From NCBI GenBank assembly GCA_002722255.1, contig PBLD01000010.1, forward strand, positions 62,001 to 126,000: DNA of 64,000 bases, written 5' to 3'. The position numbers were made by a program, and so were the translations under genes. Of the stretch, positions 9,692 through 18,123 are shown in pieces. Each line of letters opens with the position of its first letter. Positions within the stretch are counted from its first letter, which is position 1. The notes beneath the pieces were generated by a model. That model was not told where the DNA came from, searched no databases, and saw nothing but the letters and a program-made list of their open reading frames with translations. This stretch comes from Winogradskyella sp. (lineage in GTDB: Bacteria > Bacteroidota > Bacteroidia > Flavobacteriales > Flavobacteriaceae).

Positions 9692-11149
9692 TTATCTGTC
9701 TAATCCTTGTAGTACATATAACATGCTTCCTTCTTTTCTGCTATCTGCTGCAGGATTTGCATTAGGGTCTGTAAAAGCAGAACCATCTGCAGGCTCCCAA
9801 CCATGATTTTGAGTAATAAGGATAAACGATTCATCAACACCTATAACGTCAGAAATGTCTATCATACCTGTAAGTTCCCAAATACCAGTGGTAGTTCCAT
9901 ACCCTTGAGCAGCAGCAACATCTTGGTCACACTCCAAAACAACCTTTAATGCTCCAGTATTTAAGTTATATTGGTATAAACGTGCATAGTGCATTTTGTC
10001 AGCATTATCAAAATATCCATTTGGGTCTTCTTGGATGTAAGCATAGTTTTCAGTTACTAAGATGTTGTCAGGACTATGAAAAGCCTTAGCTATACCATTT
10101 GGTAAATCACCATCTAAAACACAGGTAATTGTACCAGCAGCAGTTGGGTCGTTTTCATTTAAAACTACTTTGTAAACGCGACCGTAAGTAGTTCCTTTAC
10201 CAACTAAATCTGGCTTTTGTCTTCCTGTTACACAGAAGTAAATTTCTCTGTTGTTTGAAGCAGAACCTCTTCTCCAATCGATATCTTCTAATCTAGAGAA
10301 GCCCATTACGCCTTTATTTTTAGCTTCAGCATCTAGTAAATCAATATTTGTTTCTTCTAGAGCTACAAAATCAATAGGATAAGATTGACCTTCTTGCATA
10401 TCCATTTCAAAGTTAATACCAGCTTGTGTAACTCTTAATCCGTATAGTTGACCACCGTTTAAATCGGCAAAATCACCAACATACATACCCAACTGACCAG
10501 ATGGTACTACATTGTCAGAATGGTCATCGCCTATAAATGCAACGGTTTTGTTTGGATAAGCATCTTTGCCAATAACAACAGCGTTTTCAGTAGACCACTG
10601 TCCCCAAGCTGGTAACATTAATGCAGAAGATGCTGAGTTTGGAGATTTGTATGGGTCAGTGGCAAAAACACCTTTTGATGCTCCTCCCCATTCACCACCA
10701 GAAAGATATAGTGGACCAAATCCGTGCTCTTCCATAGTGATTAATGATCCAGAACACTGTGCAGTTGCAGCAGTTGCAGCAGCGTTTAAGATATATTCTC
10801 CAGCAACGGGTTTAAAAGTTTCATCTAACGTAATTCTAGCAATTGAGTAATCTGCTTCAATATTATTTATAAGCGTGTAAGTGTTGTCTGAGTTTTTTAA
10901 TAAACCAGCACCATCTGCCATAGAACCATAAACAAAGTTTGGCGTATCTGCTAATTGGTCTTCAGAAGATAGAAAATTGTAAATGTTTACGTTAGAGAAT
11001 TCAGGTTCTAACTTAAGTAAAACAGGTGTTTGTGAGTGAGATCTCAGCTCAACCAAATTTTCTTGTTGACTATTGTTGTCATCATCGCTCTTGCACGATA
11101 CAATGCAACAAAAAATAAATAATAATGTAATGTGTTTTAAAGTTTTCAT
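9692..11149 (-). CDS. PhoX/DUF839-like secreted lipoprotein (putative beta-propeller)
   Basis: A 485-residue lipoprotein: the N terminus ends in a lipobox (FCCIVSCKSDDD, Cys about 19) followed by an acidic stretch, a pattern often seen in surface-exposed Bacteroidota lipoproteins. The body contains blocks reminiscent of PhoX-type (DUF839) proteins: GSLITMEEHGFGPLYLSGGEW near residues 130-155 (broken here as SLITMEEHG and PLYLSGGEW), AFIGDDHSDN, FSRLEDIDWRRG with NREIYFCVTG, and TENYAYIQEDPNGY. Characterised PhoX enzymes are calcium- and iron-dependent alkaline phosphatases, but many relatives have unknown roles. It is immediately upstream of a di-heme peroxidase (1-nt gap) with its own -7 promoter element. 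Fold family is moderately likely; phosphatase activity is only a possibility. Confidence 0.6.
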   Translation of the reverse strand: MKTLKHITLLFIFCCIVSCKSDDDNNSQQENLVELRSHSQTPVLLKLEPEFSNVNIYNFLSSEDQLADTPNFVYGSMADGAGLLKNSDNTYTLINNIEADYSIARITLDETFKPVAGEYILNAAATAATAQCSGSLITMEEHGFGPLYLSGGEWGGASKGVFATDPYKSPNSASSALMLPAWGQWSTENAVVIGKDAYPNKTVAFIGDDHSDNVVPSGQLGMYVGDFADLNGGQLYGLRVTQAGINFEMDMQEGQSYPIDFVALEETNIDLLDAEAKNKGVMGFSRLEDIDWRRGSASNNREIYFCVTGRQKPDLVGKGTTYGRVYKVVLNENDPTAAGTITCVLDGDLPNGIAKAFHSPDNILVTENYAYIQEDPNGYFDNADKMHYARLYQYNLNTGALKVVLECDQDVAAAQGYGTTTGIWELTGMIDISDVIGVDESFILITQNHGWEPADGSAFTDPNANPAADSRKEGSMLYVLQGLDR

Positions 11150-11174
11150 TGGTAGTTATGTTAATTAATTGAAG

Positions 11175-11182
11175 CAAAACTA
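11175..11182 (-). promoter_or_regulatory. Probable -7 element for the PhoX-like/peroxidase operon
   Basis: On the minus strand this reads TAGTTTTG, a perfect match to the Bacteroidota -7 consensus TAnnTTTG, 26 nt upstream of the start codon at 11149. No clear TTTG -33 element is seen 18-20 nt further upstream, so the promoter may be weak or activated. Confidence 0.45.
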
Positions 11183-11291
11183 CTCGGACAGTATTAACAC
11201 ATTTTGAATGCATTATTAAGAAAAAGTATTTCTATCGTAAACTTTGTTATTTAATTATTAATAAATAGAATGATAATAAATAAGATTTAGA

Positions 11292-11804
11292 TTAAAGTAT
11301 GCGCCTCGCCTGAACGAAAGCAAAATACCAGTATTTTTCTGCTAAAGAAGAAATCATAACTCCTCTGCTTGTTGAGGCATGAATGAATTCTACATTACCA
11401 GTGCGTACATTGGTTACAATCCCAACATGGTTAACTTTTCTGCTATTCTTTCTTGTTGCAAAGAAGACCAAGTCACCAACATTAACTTCTTTAAGATCTA
11501 TCCAATCTCCATAAGAGGATAAGCTGCCAGTTGTTCTTGGTACAGAAATGTTATTGTCTTTAAATGTAGTGTAGACCAATCCAGAGCAATCCATGCCACG
11601 CTTTGTAGTACCACCATATTTGTAACGTGTACCATTAAATTTTTTAGCATATCTGGCGATAGCTTCTCCTTCTTGTGTAGGTTTAATATTTGGGTTTACT
11701 TTTACTGAATGTGTTTGTCGCTTCTTTGATGTAGAATATGATTTTTTGGCTTTACAACTTGTTAATGTGGCAATAACACAAATAAGTAATATAATTTTTT
11801 TCAT
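11292..11804 (-). CDS. NlpC/P60 (C40) cell-wall peptidase, lipoprotein
   Basis: A 170-residue lipoprotein with lipobox LTSC (Cys17) after a hydrophobic leader. The NlpC/P60 domain covers about residues 45-168: catalytic Cys73 in MDCSGLVY, catalytic His126 in KVNHVGIV and a third polar residue His142 in EFIHAS. Such enzymes hydrolyse the gamma-D-Glu to diamino-acid bond in peptidoglycan stem peptides. A single catalytic domain without SH3 repeats is the short Spr/MepS-like arrangement. It follows lpxB by 6 nt on the minus strand, so it belongs to the surE/lpxB operon of envelope genes. All three active-site residues are present, and the call is confident. Confidence 0.93.
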   Translation of the reverse strand: MKKIILLICVIATLTSCKAKKSYSTSKKRQTHSVKVNPNIKPTQEGEAIARYAKKFNGTRYKYGGTTKRGMDCSGLVYTTFKDNNISVPRTTGSLSSYGDWIDLKEVNVGDLVFFATRKNSRKVNHVGIVTNVRTGNVEFIHASTSRGVMISSLAEKYWYFAFVQARRIL

Positions 11805-11810
11805 AAGGTT

Positions 11811-12926
11811 TTATATACTGCTTACTGATTCAACAATAAGTTTAGCGGCCTTTTCACTTGCTCCTTTACCGCCTAGCTTCTTTTCAAGTTCAAAATAGTC
11901 TAAAAATAATTGGTCTCTTTTATCCGAATTTAAAATAGCGTTAAGTTCCTGTTTTAAACGCTTTTTGTTGAGGTCGCCTTGTATTAATTCGGTAACCACT
12001 TCGCGGTCCATTATAAGGTTGACCAACGAGATAAACTTTAAAGTTATAATACGTTTTGCGATATGATAGGATATAGCATTCGCTTTATAACATACAACTT
12101 GCGGTACTTTATACAATGCTGTTTCTAAGGTTGCTGTGCCAGAAGTCACCAAAGCAGCATAAGAAATACTTAGCAGATCATAGGTTTTGTTAGAAATAAA
12201 ACTAACATTGTTCTTTTTTATAAAGGTTTTGTAAAACTCAAAATCCTGACTCGGAGCTCCAGCAATTACAAATTGATAATCTTTAAAATCATCAACTAGG
12301 CTGAGCATAACACCTAGCATTTTGGTAATTTCCTGTTTTCTACTTCCCGGCAATAATGCTATAATGGGCTGATTACTCAGTTGATGTGTTTTTCTAAATT
12401 CAGTTTCATCAACTTGTGGTCGGTCTGCAATGGCATCAATTAATGGATGACCAACAAAGTTAACATCATAATCATACTTCTTGTAAAACGCATCTTCAAA
12501 TGGTAGGATACAGTACATAGCATCTACATCGCGTTTTATTTTTTCAACACGACTCGCTCTCGAAGCCCAAACCTGAGGAGAAATATAATAGTGCGTTTTA
12601 AAGTTTTGTTCTTTTGCCCATTTGGCAATTCTTAAGTTAAAACCAGAATTGTCTATAAATATGATAACATCTGGTTGAAACTGTGCAATATCTTTTTTAC
12701 AGAATTTAATATGACCAGAAATTTTTCTAAGATTCATAATCACTTCTGCAAAGCCCATAAACTGACGTTCCTTGTAGTGCATTACCAATTCACCACCTAC
12801 AGCTTGCATTAAATCACCACCCCAAAAACGAATATTAGCTTTATCATCTTCTTTTAATAAAGCTTTCATGAGGTTAGATCCGTGTAAATCGCCAGAGGCT
12901 TCGCCTGCAATTATGTAATACTTCAT
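11811..12926 (-). CDS. lpxB: Lipid-A-disaccharide synthase LpxB
   Basis: A 371-residue GT19 enzyme, normal length. The N-terminal motif GEASGDLHGSNLM (about residues 8-20), the block VIFIDNSGFNLRIAKWAK and the C-terminal donor-site region SGTATLETALYKVPQVVCYK are diagnostic. It joins UDP-2,3-diacylglucosamine and lipid X on the cytoplasmic face of the inner membrane to make the lipid A disaccharide. Its presence shows that the organism makes lipopolysaccharide. The ATG at 12926 lies 2 nt after the stop of the small membrane-protein gene, and the C40 peptidase follows, so surE, the small gene, lpxB and the peptidase are likely one transcript. Confidence 0.97.
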   Translation of the reverse strand: MKYYIIAGEASGDLHGSNLMKALLKEDDKANIRFWGGDLMQAVGGELVMHYKERQFMGFAEVIMNLRKISGHIKFCKKDIAQFQPDVIIFIDNSGFNLRIAKWAKEQNFKTHYYISPQVWASRASRVEKIKRDVDAMYCILPFEDAFYKKYDYDVNFVGHPLIDAIADRPQVDETEFRKTHQLSNQPIIALLPGSRKQEITKMLGVMLSLVDDFKDYQFVIAGAPSQDFEFYKTFIKKNNVSFISNKTYDLLSISYAALVTSGTATLETALYKVPQVVCYKANAISYHIAKRIITLKFISLVNLIMDREVVTELIQGDLNKKRLKQELNAILNSDKRDQLFLDYFELEKKLGGKGASEKAAKLIVESVSSI

Positions 12927-12928
12927 TA

Positions 12929-13213
12929 TTAATTAAAAAATTTAATAAGCATAGTTATTATAAAAACTAACATTGTAGCTATGAGAACACCTTGAGCTCT
13001 ATTGTCTTTTTTCTTCCTTAGAAAGAAAAAGAAAATTGCCAGATTAGGTAAAGCGCCAAGACTTATCATTTTGGTTAAAATATCGCGTTGTGCACTTTGT
13101 TTTAAAACCAACAGCCAATCATCTCCATTTCCAAAAATTAATGTAGCTATCAGCAGTCCTATGAATGTAGTAATAATACCAACTAAAAATCCAATAATTA
13201 TGTCTTTATTCAT
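12929..13213 (-). CDS. Small conserved-type membrane protein, function unknown
   Basis: A 94-residue protein if started at the ATG at 13213 (MNKDIIIGFLVGII), which places the first hydrophobic helix at the very N terminus; an upstream in-frame ATG at 13243 would add ten polar residues and is less likely. Three hydrophobic segments are visible: about residues 5-27, 50-65 (LGALPNLAIFFFFL) and 75-92 (VLIATMLVFIITMLI), joined by charged loops such as RKKKDNR. It is sandwiched between surE and lpxB with a 2-nt gap to lpxB. I do not recognise a named family; a structural or assembly role in the envelope is only suggested by its neighbours. Confidence 0.75.
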   Translation of the reverse strand: MNKDIIIGFLVGIITTFIGLLIATLIFGNGDDWLLVLKQSAQRDILTKMISLGALPNLAIFFFFLRKKKDNRAQGVLIATMLVFIITMLIKFFN

Positions 13214-13255
13214 GATTGTATTTTTAGTTGATGTTAGCGTCATTCGGTGCAGAAA

Positions 13256-14026
13256 TTAATTTAATTTCCAGGTATTTAAGGATTGAATTGTATGGTGTGC
13301 AGTTAAATCAAACTGAACAGGAACAATTGAAACATAACCATGTTCTAAAGCCCATTCGTCAGTGTCTTCGCCATTGTCCATATTCACAAATTTTCCAGCT
13401 AACCAATAGTATTCTCTACCCATAGGATTAATACGTTTATCAAATTCTTCAACCCAATTGGCACGTGCTTGCCTGCAAACTTTTATGCCTTTAATATCTT
13501 TTTTGTTAAGGTTGGGTAAGTTTACATTCAATACTACACCATCTGGTAAACCGTGTTCTAGGACTTGTCTTGTAATAGTTTCAACAAAAGATTTACAATG
13601 CTCAAAATTAGCATTCCAGTTATAGTCTAAAAGCGAAAAACCAATTGCCGGAATCCCTTCAATACCAGCTTCTAAAGCGGCACTCATCGTACCAGAATAA
13701 ATGACATTAATAGAGGAGTTAGAACCATGATTTATGCCAGAAACACAAATGTCTGGTTTGCGATCCAAAATTTCTCTAACAGCTAATTTTACACAATCAG
13801 CAGGTGTGCCAGAGCAGCTGTATTCTGGTTGTTTTCCGTCAATATTTACTTTTTCTATGTAAAGTGTCGAGTTTACGGTAATAGCATGTCCCATAGCACT
13901 TTGCGGACTATCTGGTGCAACAACTACAACATCTCCAATAGTGTTCATTACACTGATTAGTGTACGTATTCCTGGTGCTGTAATGCCATCATCATTGGTA
14001 ACTAAAATTAGAGGACGTTTTGCCAT
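13256..14026 (-). CDS. surE: 5'/3'-nucleotidase SurE
   Basis: A 256-residue SurE family phosphatase of usual length. The metal-binding signature ILVTNDDGITAPGI is at residues 7-20 (Asn11, Asp12, Asp13), with Ser in DSPQSAMGHAIT near residue 40-50 and the conserved VSGINHGSN segment near residues 93-101. The enzyme hydrolyses nucleoside monophosphates and short polyphosphate with Mg2+ or Mn2+ in the cytoplasm. It is first in the minus-strand operon leading to lpxB and is divergent from the tail-specific protease gene across a 169-nt gap. High confidence. Confidence 0.96.
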   Translation of the reverse strand: MAKRPLILVTNDDGITAPGIRTLISVMNTIGDVVVVAPDSPQSAMGHAITVNSTLYIEKVNIDGKQPEYSCSGTPADCVKLAVREILDRKPDICVSGINHGSNSSINVIYSGTMSAALEAGIEGIPAIGFSLLDYNWNANFEHCKSFVETITRQVLEHGLPDGVVLNVNLPNLNKKDIKGIKVCRQARANWVEEFDKRINPMGREYYWLAGKFVNMDNGEDTDEWALEHGYVSIVPVQFDLTAHHTIQSLNTWKLN

Positions 14027-14107
14027 GTCGTTGTTATGGTTTAGGATAGCGTAAAAATACTAAAAACCATAAGAAGTAGAAGTATTTGTACCTTTAACAA
14101 AAAATTA

Positions 14108-14137
14108 GTGCCATGATTTTTTATGGCATGGTTTTTT
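14108..14137. terminator. Terminator-like hairpin inside a divergent promoter region
   Basis: TGCCAT (14109-14114) and ATGGCA (14123-14128) form a 6-bp stem with an 8-nt T-rich loop, followed after four bases by six T. It lies between the divergent surE and prc starts, where no gene ends, so a leader attenuator for prc or a relic is more likely than an ordinary terminator. A near-match -7 box TACCTTTA is at 14089-14096. Confidence 0.4.
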
Positions 14138-14195
14138 CTTCTATTTTAGTGAAAATAATCATTACCTACTTATTGTAATTAGAAAAATTAGAAAG

Positions 14196-16373
14196 ATGAA
14201 AGGGAATTATAAGTTTTTATTGTTAGCATTCTTAATTGCTTTTGCTTCGTGTAGCTTCACAAGTAAGAAGTTCGACGATAATCCAGATAAAGATAAACTG
14301 CTTATTCAGTTAATCACATATGTTTTAGATAATGGACATTTTAATCCACAAGATTTAAATGATAGTTTCTCTGAAAACGTTTTTGAAGATTATCTTAATC
14401 AGTTAGATCCATTTAAGCGTTATTTTTATGAATCTGATATAAAGGAATTTGAAGCCTATAAAACACAATTAGATGATCAGCTTAAAGATTACGATGTGGC
14501 GTTTTTCAATTTAACTCACGAACGTTTGTTAAAACGAATTGAAGAATCTAAAGCTATTTATGCTGAGATTTTAGAAAAACCGTTCGATTTTACCAAAGAT
14601 GAAAGCTATACTGCGGACTACGAAGAATTGAAGTACGTAAAAAATAAGCGCGAGATGAAGGAACGTTGGAGACAACAACTTAAGTTTTCAACAATAGCTA
14701 ATTATGATGATGCAATTTCGCAACGAGATACAAACATGGAAGCAAATACACTTCCAGAAAGTGTTTTTTCTGCTCAAAATGAAAAGTCTTCTAAAGACAA
14801 TAAAAAATCTTTAACAGAGCTTGAAGAGGAAGCAAGAGAAGCGACTAAGCGTTCTCTAGATGAGCTTTATGACTTTATTGATGATAGACAGCGCAAAGAT
14901 TGGTTTGCAGTATACATCAATGCTATAGTTGAAGAGTTTGATCCGCATACATTCTACTTTGCGCCAGAAGATAAAGACCGATTTGATGTGGCTATGTCTG
15001 GAAACTTTGAGGGTATTGGTGCTAGGTTGCAAAAGAAAATGGATGCCATAATGGTAAACGAAATCATAAGTGGTGGTCCTGCTTGGAGAGCAAATGAGCT
15101 AGAGGTTGGTGATCAGATTTTAAAAGTGCGTCAATCAGATGAAGAAAAGCCTGTAAATATTGTTGGGATGCGTCTAGATGATGCCATCAAACTGATTAAA
15201 GGCCCAAAAGGAACTACTGTGGTTTTAACCTTAAAGAAAGTTGATGGTACAATTGAGGATATTTCAATTACAAGAGATATTGTAGAGTTAGAAGAAACAT
15301 ATGCGAAATCTTCAACTGTAATAAAAGGTGATAAGAAATTTGGTGTGATTAACCTTCCAAAGTTTTATGTGGATTTTGAAAACTACAATAAACGCAATGC
15401 GGCTTCAGATATAAAACAAGAAATCATAAGGTTAAAACAAGAAGGTGTAGAAGGTTTAGTCCTAGATTTAAGAAACAATGGAGGTGGATCATTACAAACA
15501 GTAGTAGATATCGCTGGTTTATTTATAGAAGAGGGTCCTGTTGTGCAAGTAAAAGAAGCTGGACAACCAAAAGAAGTATTAAAAGATAGAGATAAATCTA
15601 TAGTTTGGGATGGCCCATTAGTAATCTTAGTGAATGAACTATCAGCATCTGCTTCAGAAATTTTAGCTGCTGCAATGCAAGATTATAAGCGAGCAATAGT
15701 TATTGGGAGTAAGCAAACTTATGGAAAAGGAACTGTTCAGAACGTATTAGATTTAAATCGATTAGTAAGAAATAATTCTAATGGAGATTTAGGTGCCTTA
15801 AAGTTTACAACCCAGAAGTTCTACAGAGTTAATGGCGGTTCTACGCAATTAGAAGGTGTTAAAAGTGATGTAGTAGTACCAGACAGATATAGCTATATTG
15901 ATATAGGTGAAAAAGATCAGGAAAACCCATTACCTTGGGATAAGATTGATGCGGTAGATTATGAAGTTTGGGGTAATTATTTTGATTACGATACAACTAT
16001 CGAAAAAAGCAAAGCTAGAATGGCGGCTAATGAGCAGTTGAAACTAATTGATGATAATGCCAAATGGGTGAAGAAAATAAGAGATCGTGAAAGCTATTCT
16101 TTAAATTATGAGAACTACAAAAAGGAAATGGAGCTTAACGAGGAAGAAGCAAAACGCTTTGAAAAACTATCTGAATACAAAACTAATTTAACCTTTAGTT
16201 CCTTACCTTATGAAGTTGAATTGATGGATGAGGATTCTATACTTAAAGAAAAACGTGATCGTTGGCATAAAAGTTTGGCTAAAGATGTTTATATAGAGGA
16301 AGCTTTAAATGTTTTACACGATTTAAAAATGACCTATGCTATAAAAAATAAAGTAGCTGAGGTAAAGAATTAA
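14196..16373 (+). CDS. prc: Carboxy-terminal (tail-specific) processing protease, S41A
   Basis: A 725-residue exported protease. The N terminus has a hydrophobic leader with a lipobox-like FASCSF (Cys about 19). After a helical N-terminal region comes a PDZ domain (about residues 255-345, GNFEGIGARLQ to GTTVVLTLKK), then the S41 catalytic domain: GLVLDLRNNGGGSLQ and NELSASASEILAAAMQDY (Ser-containing segment at 483-487), with the Lys of TYGKGTVQ (residue 511) completing the Ser-Lys dyad. The C-terminal approx. 120 residues match the helical tail of the long Prc/Tsp form. It degrades or trims envelope proteins from their C termini. It is followed after 7 nt by an ABC permease gene. Family is certain; the leader could be a plain signal peptide. 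Confidence 0.94.
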   Translation: MKGNYKFLLLAFLIAFASCSFTSKKFDDNPDKDKLLIQLITYVLDNGHFNPQDLNDSFSENVFEDYLNQLDPFKRYFYESDIKEFEAYKTQLDDQLKDYDVAFFNLTHERLLKRIEESKAIYAEILEKPFDFTKDESYTADYEELKYVKNKREMKERWRQQLKFSTIANYDDAISQRDTNMEANTLPESVFSAQNEKSSKDNKKSLTELEEEAREATKRSLDELYDFIDDRQRKDWFAVYINAIVEEFDPHTFYFAPEDKDRFDVAMSGNFEGIGARLQKKMDAIMVNEIISGGPAWRANELEVGDQILKVRQSDEEKPVNIVGMRLDDAIKLIKGPKGTTVVLTLKKVDGTIEDISITRDIVELEETYAKSSTVIKGDKKFGVINLPKFYVDFENYNKRNAASDIKQEIIRLKQEGVEGLVLDLRNNGGGSLQTVVDIAGLFIEEGPVVQVKEAGQPKEVLKDRDKSIVWDGPLVILVNELSASASEILAAAMQDYKRAIVIGSKQTYGKGTVQNVLDLNRLVRNNSNGDLGALKFTTQKFYRVNGGSTQLEGVKSDVVVPDRYSYIDIGEKDQENPLPWDKIDAVDYEVWGNYFDYDTTIEKSKARMAANEQLKLIDDNAKWVKKIRDRESYSLNYENYKKEMELNEEEAKRFEKLSEYKTNLTFSSLPYEVELMDEDSILKEKRDRWHKSLAKDVYIEEALNVLHDLKMTYAIKNKVAEVKN

Positions 16374-16380
16374 AATATTG

Positions 16381-17475
16381 ATGGGAAACCAAAGCAATTC
16401 TCTCACAAGATTAGCGCTTCAAAAGTTTAAAAAGAACTTTTGGGGCGTTTTCAGTTTAGGGATAATTATTTGCATAGGGCTCGTTTCGGTTTTTGCATAT
16501 GTATTTGCGCCAGATGCCTCTAAGAATGCTAATCAGATGCATTTATCCATTCATTCAAAACCACCTGGATTTGAAGTACGGATGTTGACACTACCCTCAA
16601 GTATTGAATCTGAACAAGGTTTTTTATCTAAGTTGTTCTTTGGTTCTGATAATACAGATACCGAAATTCCTATTCAATCTTATGCTGTAAAAGATGATAA
16701 ACTAAGTTATGTTGAATATGCTTCAGATGGTCTTCAAGGCATAGAAAAGCAGATAAATTTAGATCGTTTTCCTAATTCAGATTACAAGCCTTTTATAGAA
16801 AATCGAAGTTTTGTTTTTGGTACAGATAAATATGGGAGAGATTATTTAAGCCGTATTTTAATTGGCTCTCGAATTTCATTTTTTATTGGTTTTATAGCTG
16901 TATTTATTTCTTTGATAGTTGGTTTGCTGATGGGAAGTTTGGCAGGCTATTATGGAGGTAAGGTAGATGCTGTGATTATGTGGATTATCAATGTCACATG
17001 GTCTATTCCAACACTACTCTTGGTTATAGCAATAACCTTGGCATTAGGAAAAGGCTTTTGGCAGGTTTTTATTGCAGTTGGCTTAACAATGTGGGTTGAG
17101 GTAGCAAGAGTTGTAAGAGGGCAAATTATAAGCGCTAAAGAGATGCAGTACGTTACAGCAGCAAGAGCCTTAGGGTATACAGATTACAGAATAATAACAA
17201 AACACATTTTGCCTAATATATTTGGGCCCTTAATAGTAATTTCCGCAGCAAATTTCGCAGCAGCAATACTTATTGAAAGTGGACTGAGCTTTTTAGGAAT
17301 TGGAGCACAGCCACCAATGGCTAGTTGGGGTGCTATGATTAAAGATCATTATAATTACATAATTTTAGGTAAACCGTATTTAGCATTAATACCAGGAGTT
17401 TGTATTATGCTTTTGGTAATGGCATTTATGTTAGTAGGTAATGCTCTAAGAGATGCTCTAGATGTGAAAGCGTAA
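16381..17475 (+). CDS. ABC transporter permease, DppC/OppC type
   Basis: A 364-residue inner-membrane permease. I place the start at the ATG 16381; the frame also has a TTG three bases earlier. One N-terminal helix (about residues 24-45) is followed by an extended periplasmic loop (about 50-150) containing FVFGTDKYGRDYLSRILIG, the DppC-type signature, then five helices with the EAA loop EMQYVTAARALGYTDYRII split as EMQYVTAARALG and TDYRIITKHILPN. These subunits form the channel of peptide or nickel importers with a DppB partner, an ATPase and a binding protein. None of those partners is in this window, so it is an orphan here. It follows prc by 7 nt and converges on engB with a 3-nt gap. Confidence 0.9.
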   Translation: MGNQSNSLTRLALQKFKKNFWGVFSLGIIICIGLVSVFAYVFAPDASKNANQMHLSIHSKPPGFEVRMLTLPSSIESEQGFLSKLFFGSDNTDTEIPIQSYAVKDDKLSYVEYASDGLQGIEKQINLDRFPNSDYKPFIENRSFVFGTDKYGRDYLSRILIGSRISFFIGFIAVFISLIVGLLMGSLAGYYGGKVDAVIMWIINVTWSIPTLLLVIAITLALGKGFWQVFIAVGLTMWVEVARVVRGQIISAKEMQYVTAARALGYTDYRIITKHILPNIFGPLIVISAANFAAAILIESGLSFLGIGAQPPMASWGAMIKDHYNYIILGKPYLALIPGVCIMLLVMAFMLVGNALRDALDVKA

Positions 17476-17478
17476 AGC

Positions 17479-18093
17479 TTATTCGTTTTTTAAAGCTTCA
17501 ATTTCTTCGTTGGTAGCATCAATAAAATTTAAAACATCATCCTGACCTATCTTTTTAGAAGATGATGTAATAAAATAAGGTGGTAACTCTTCCCAAGTTT
17601 TTAAGAGTTCTTTGCAATAGTCTTCAACATGATTATCTATAGCGTTTGGTTTTAGCTTATCTGCTTTGGTGAAAATAATTCCAAACGGAATGCCGTTTTC
17701 ACCCAAGTATTGCATAAATTCTAAATCTATAGTTTGAGGCTTGTGTCTGATGTCAACAAGAACAAAAGCAGAAACCAATTGTTGTCTTTGTTCAAAATAA
17801 TTGGTTATAAATTTCTGAAATTTCTTTTTTGAAGTTTTTGAAACTCTGGCATAACCATAGCCAGGTAAATCAACCAAATACCACTCATCGTTAATGATAA
17901 AATGATTTATTAATTGCGTTTTTCCTGGTCGTCCAGAGGTTTTTGCTAAACTTTTTCTGTCAGTAAGCATGTTGATTAAAGATGACTTACCAACATTACT
18001 TCTTCCGATAAAGGCATATTCAGGAATACGATTCTTAGGGCATTTTGCCACTTCGGAATTACTCATTACAAACTCAGCTGATTTTATTTTCAT
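17479..18093 (-). CDS. engB: Ribosome-biogenesis GTPase EngB/YihA/YsxC
   Basis: A 204-residue TRAFAC-class GTPase of normal length. G1 is GRSNVGKSSL (residues 30-39), the G2 region is KTSGRPGKTQ, G3 is DLPGYGYA and G4 is TKAD. EngB helps assemble the 50S ribosomal subunit. It is transcribed on the minus strand 30 nt after the alpha/beta hydrolase gene and converges tightly with the permease gene, leaving no room for a terminator between them. High confidence. Confidence 0.96.
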   Translation of the reverse strand: MKIKSAEFVMSNSEVAKCPKNRIPEYAFIGRSNVGKSSLINMLTDRKSLAKTSGRPGKTQLINHFIINDEWYLVDLPGYGYARVSKTSKKKFQKFITNYFEQRQQLVSAFVLVDIRHKPQTIDLEFMQYLGENGIPFGIIFTKADKLKPNAIDNHVEDYCKELLKTWEELPPYFITSSSKKIGQDDVLNFIDATNEEIEALKNE

Positions 18094-18123
18094 GACAATT
18101 TTTGTGAGAGTAGAAACCTCTTT

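Noticed and set aside
10566..10850. 94-residue gene on the plus strand
   Set aside because: It is the mirror of the well-supported PhoX-like gene on the minus strand and has no family features.
9692..11149. Firm call of alkaline phosphatase PhoX
   Set aside because: Motif resemblance is partial, and I could not identify the full set of metal-binding residues by eye, so only a PhoX-like label is given.
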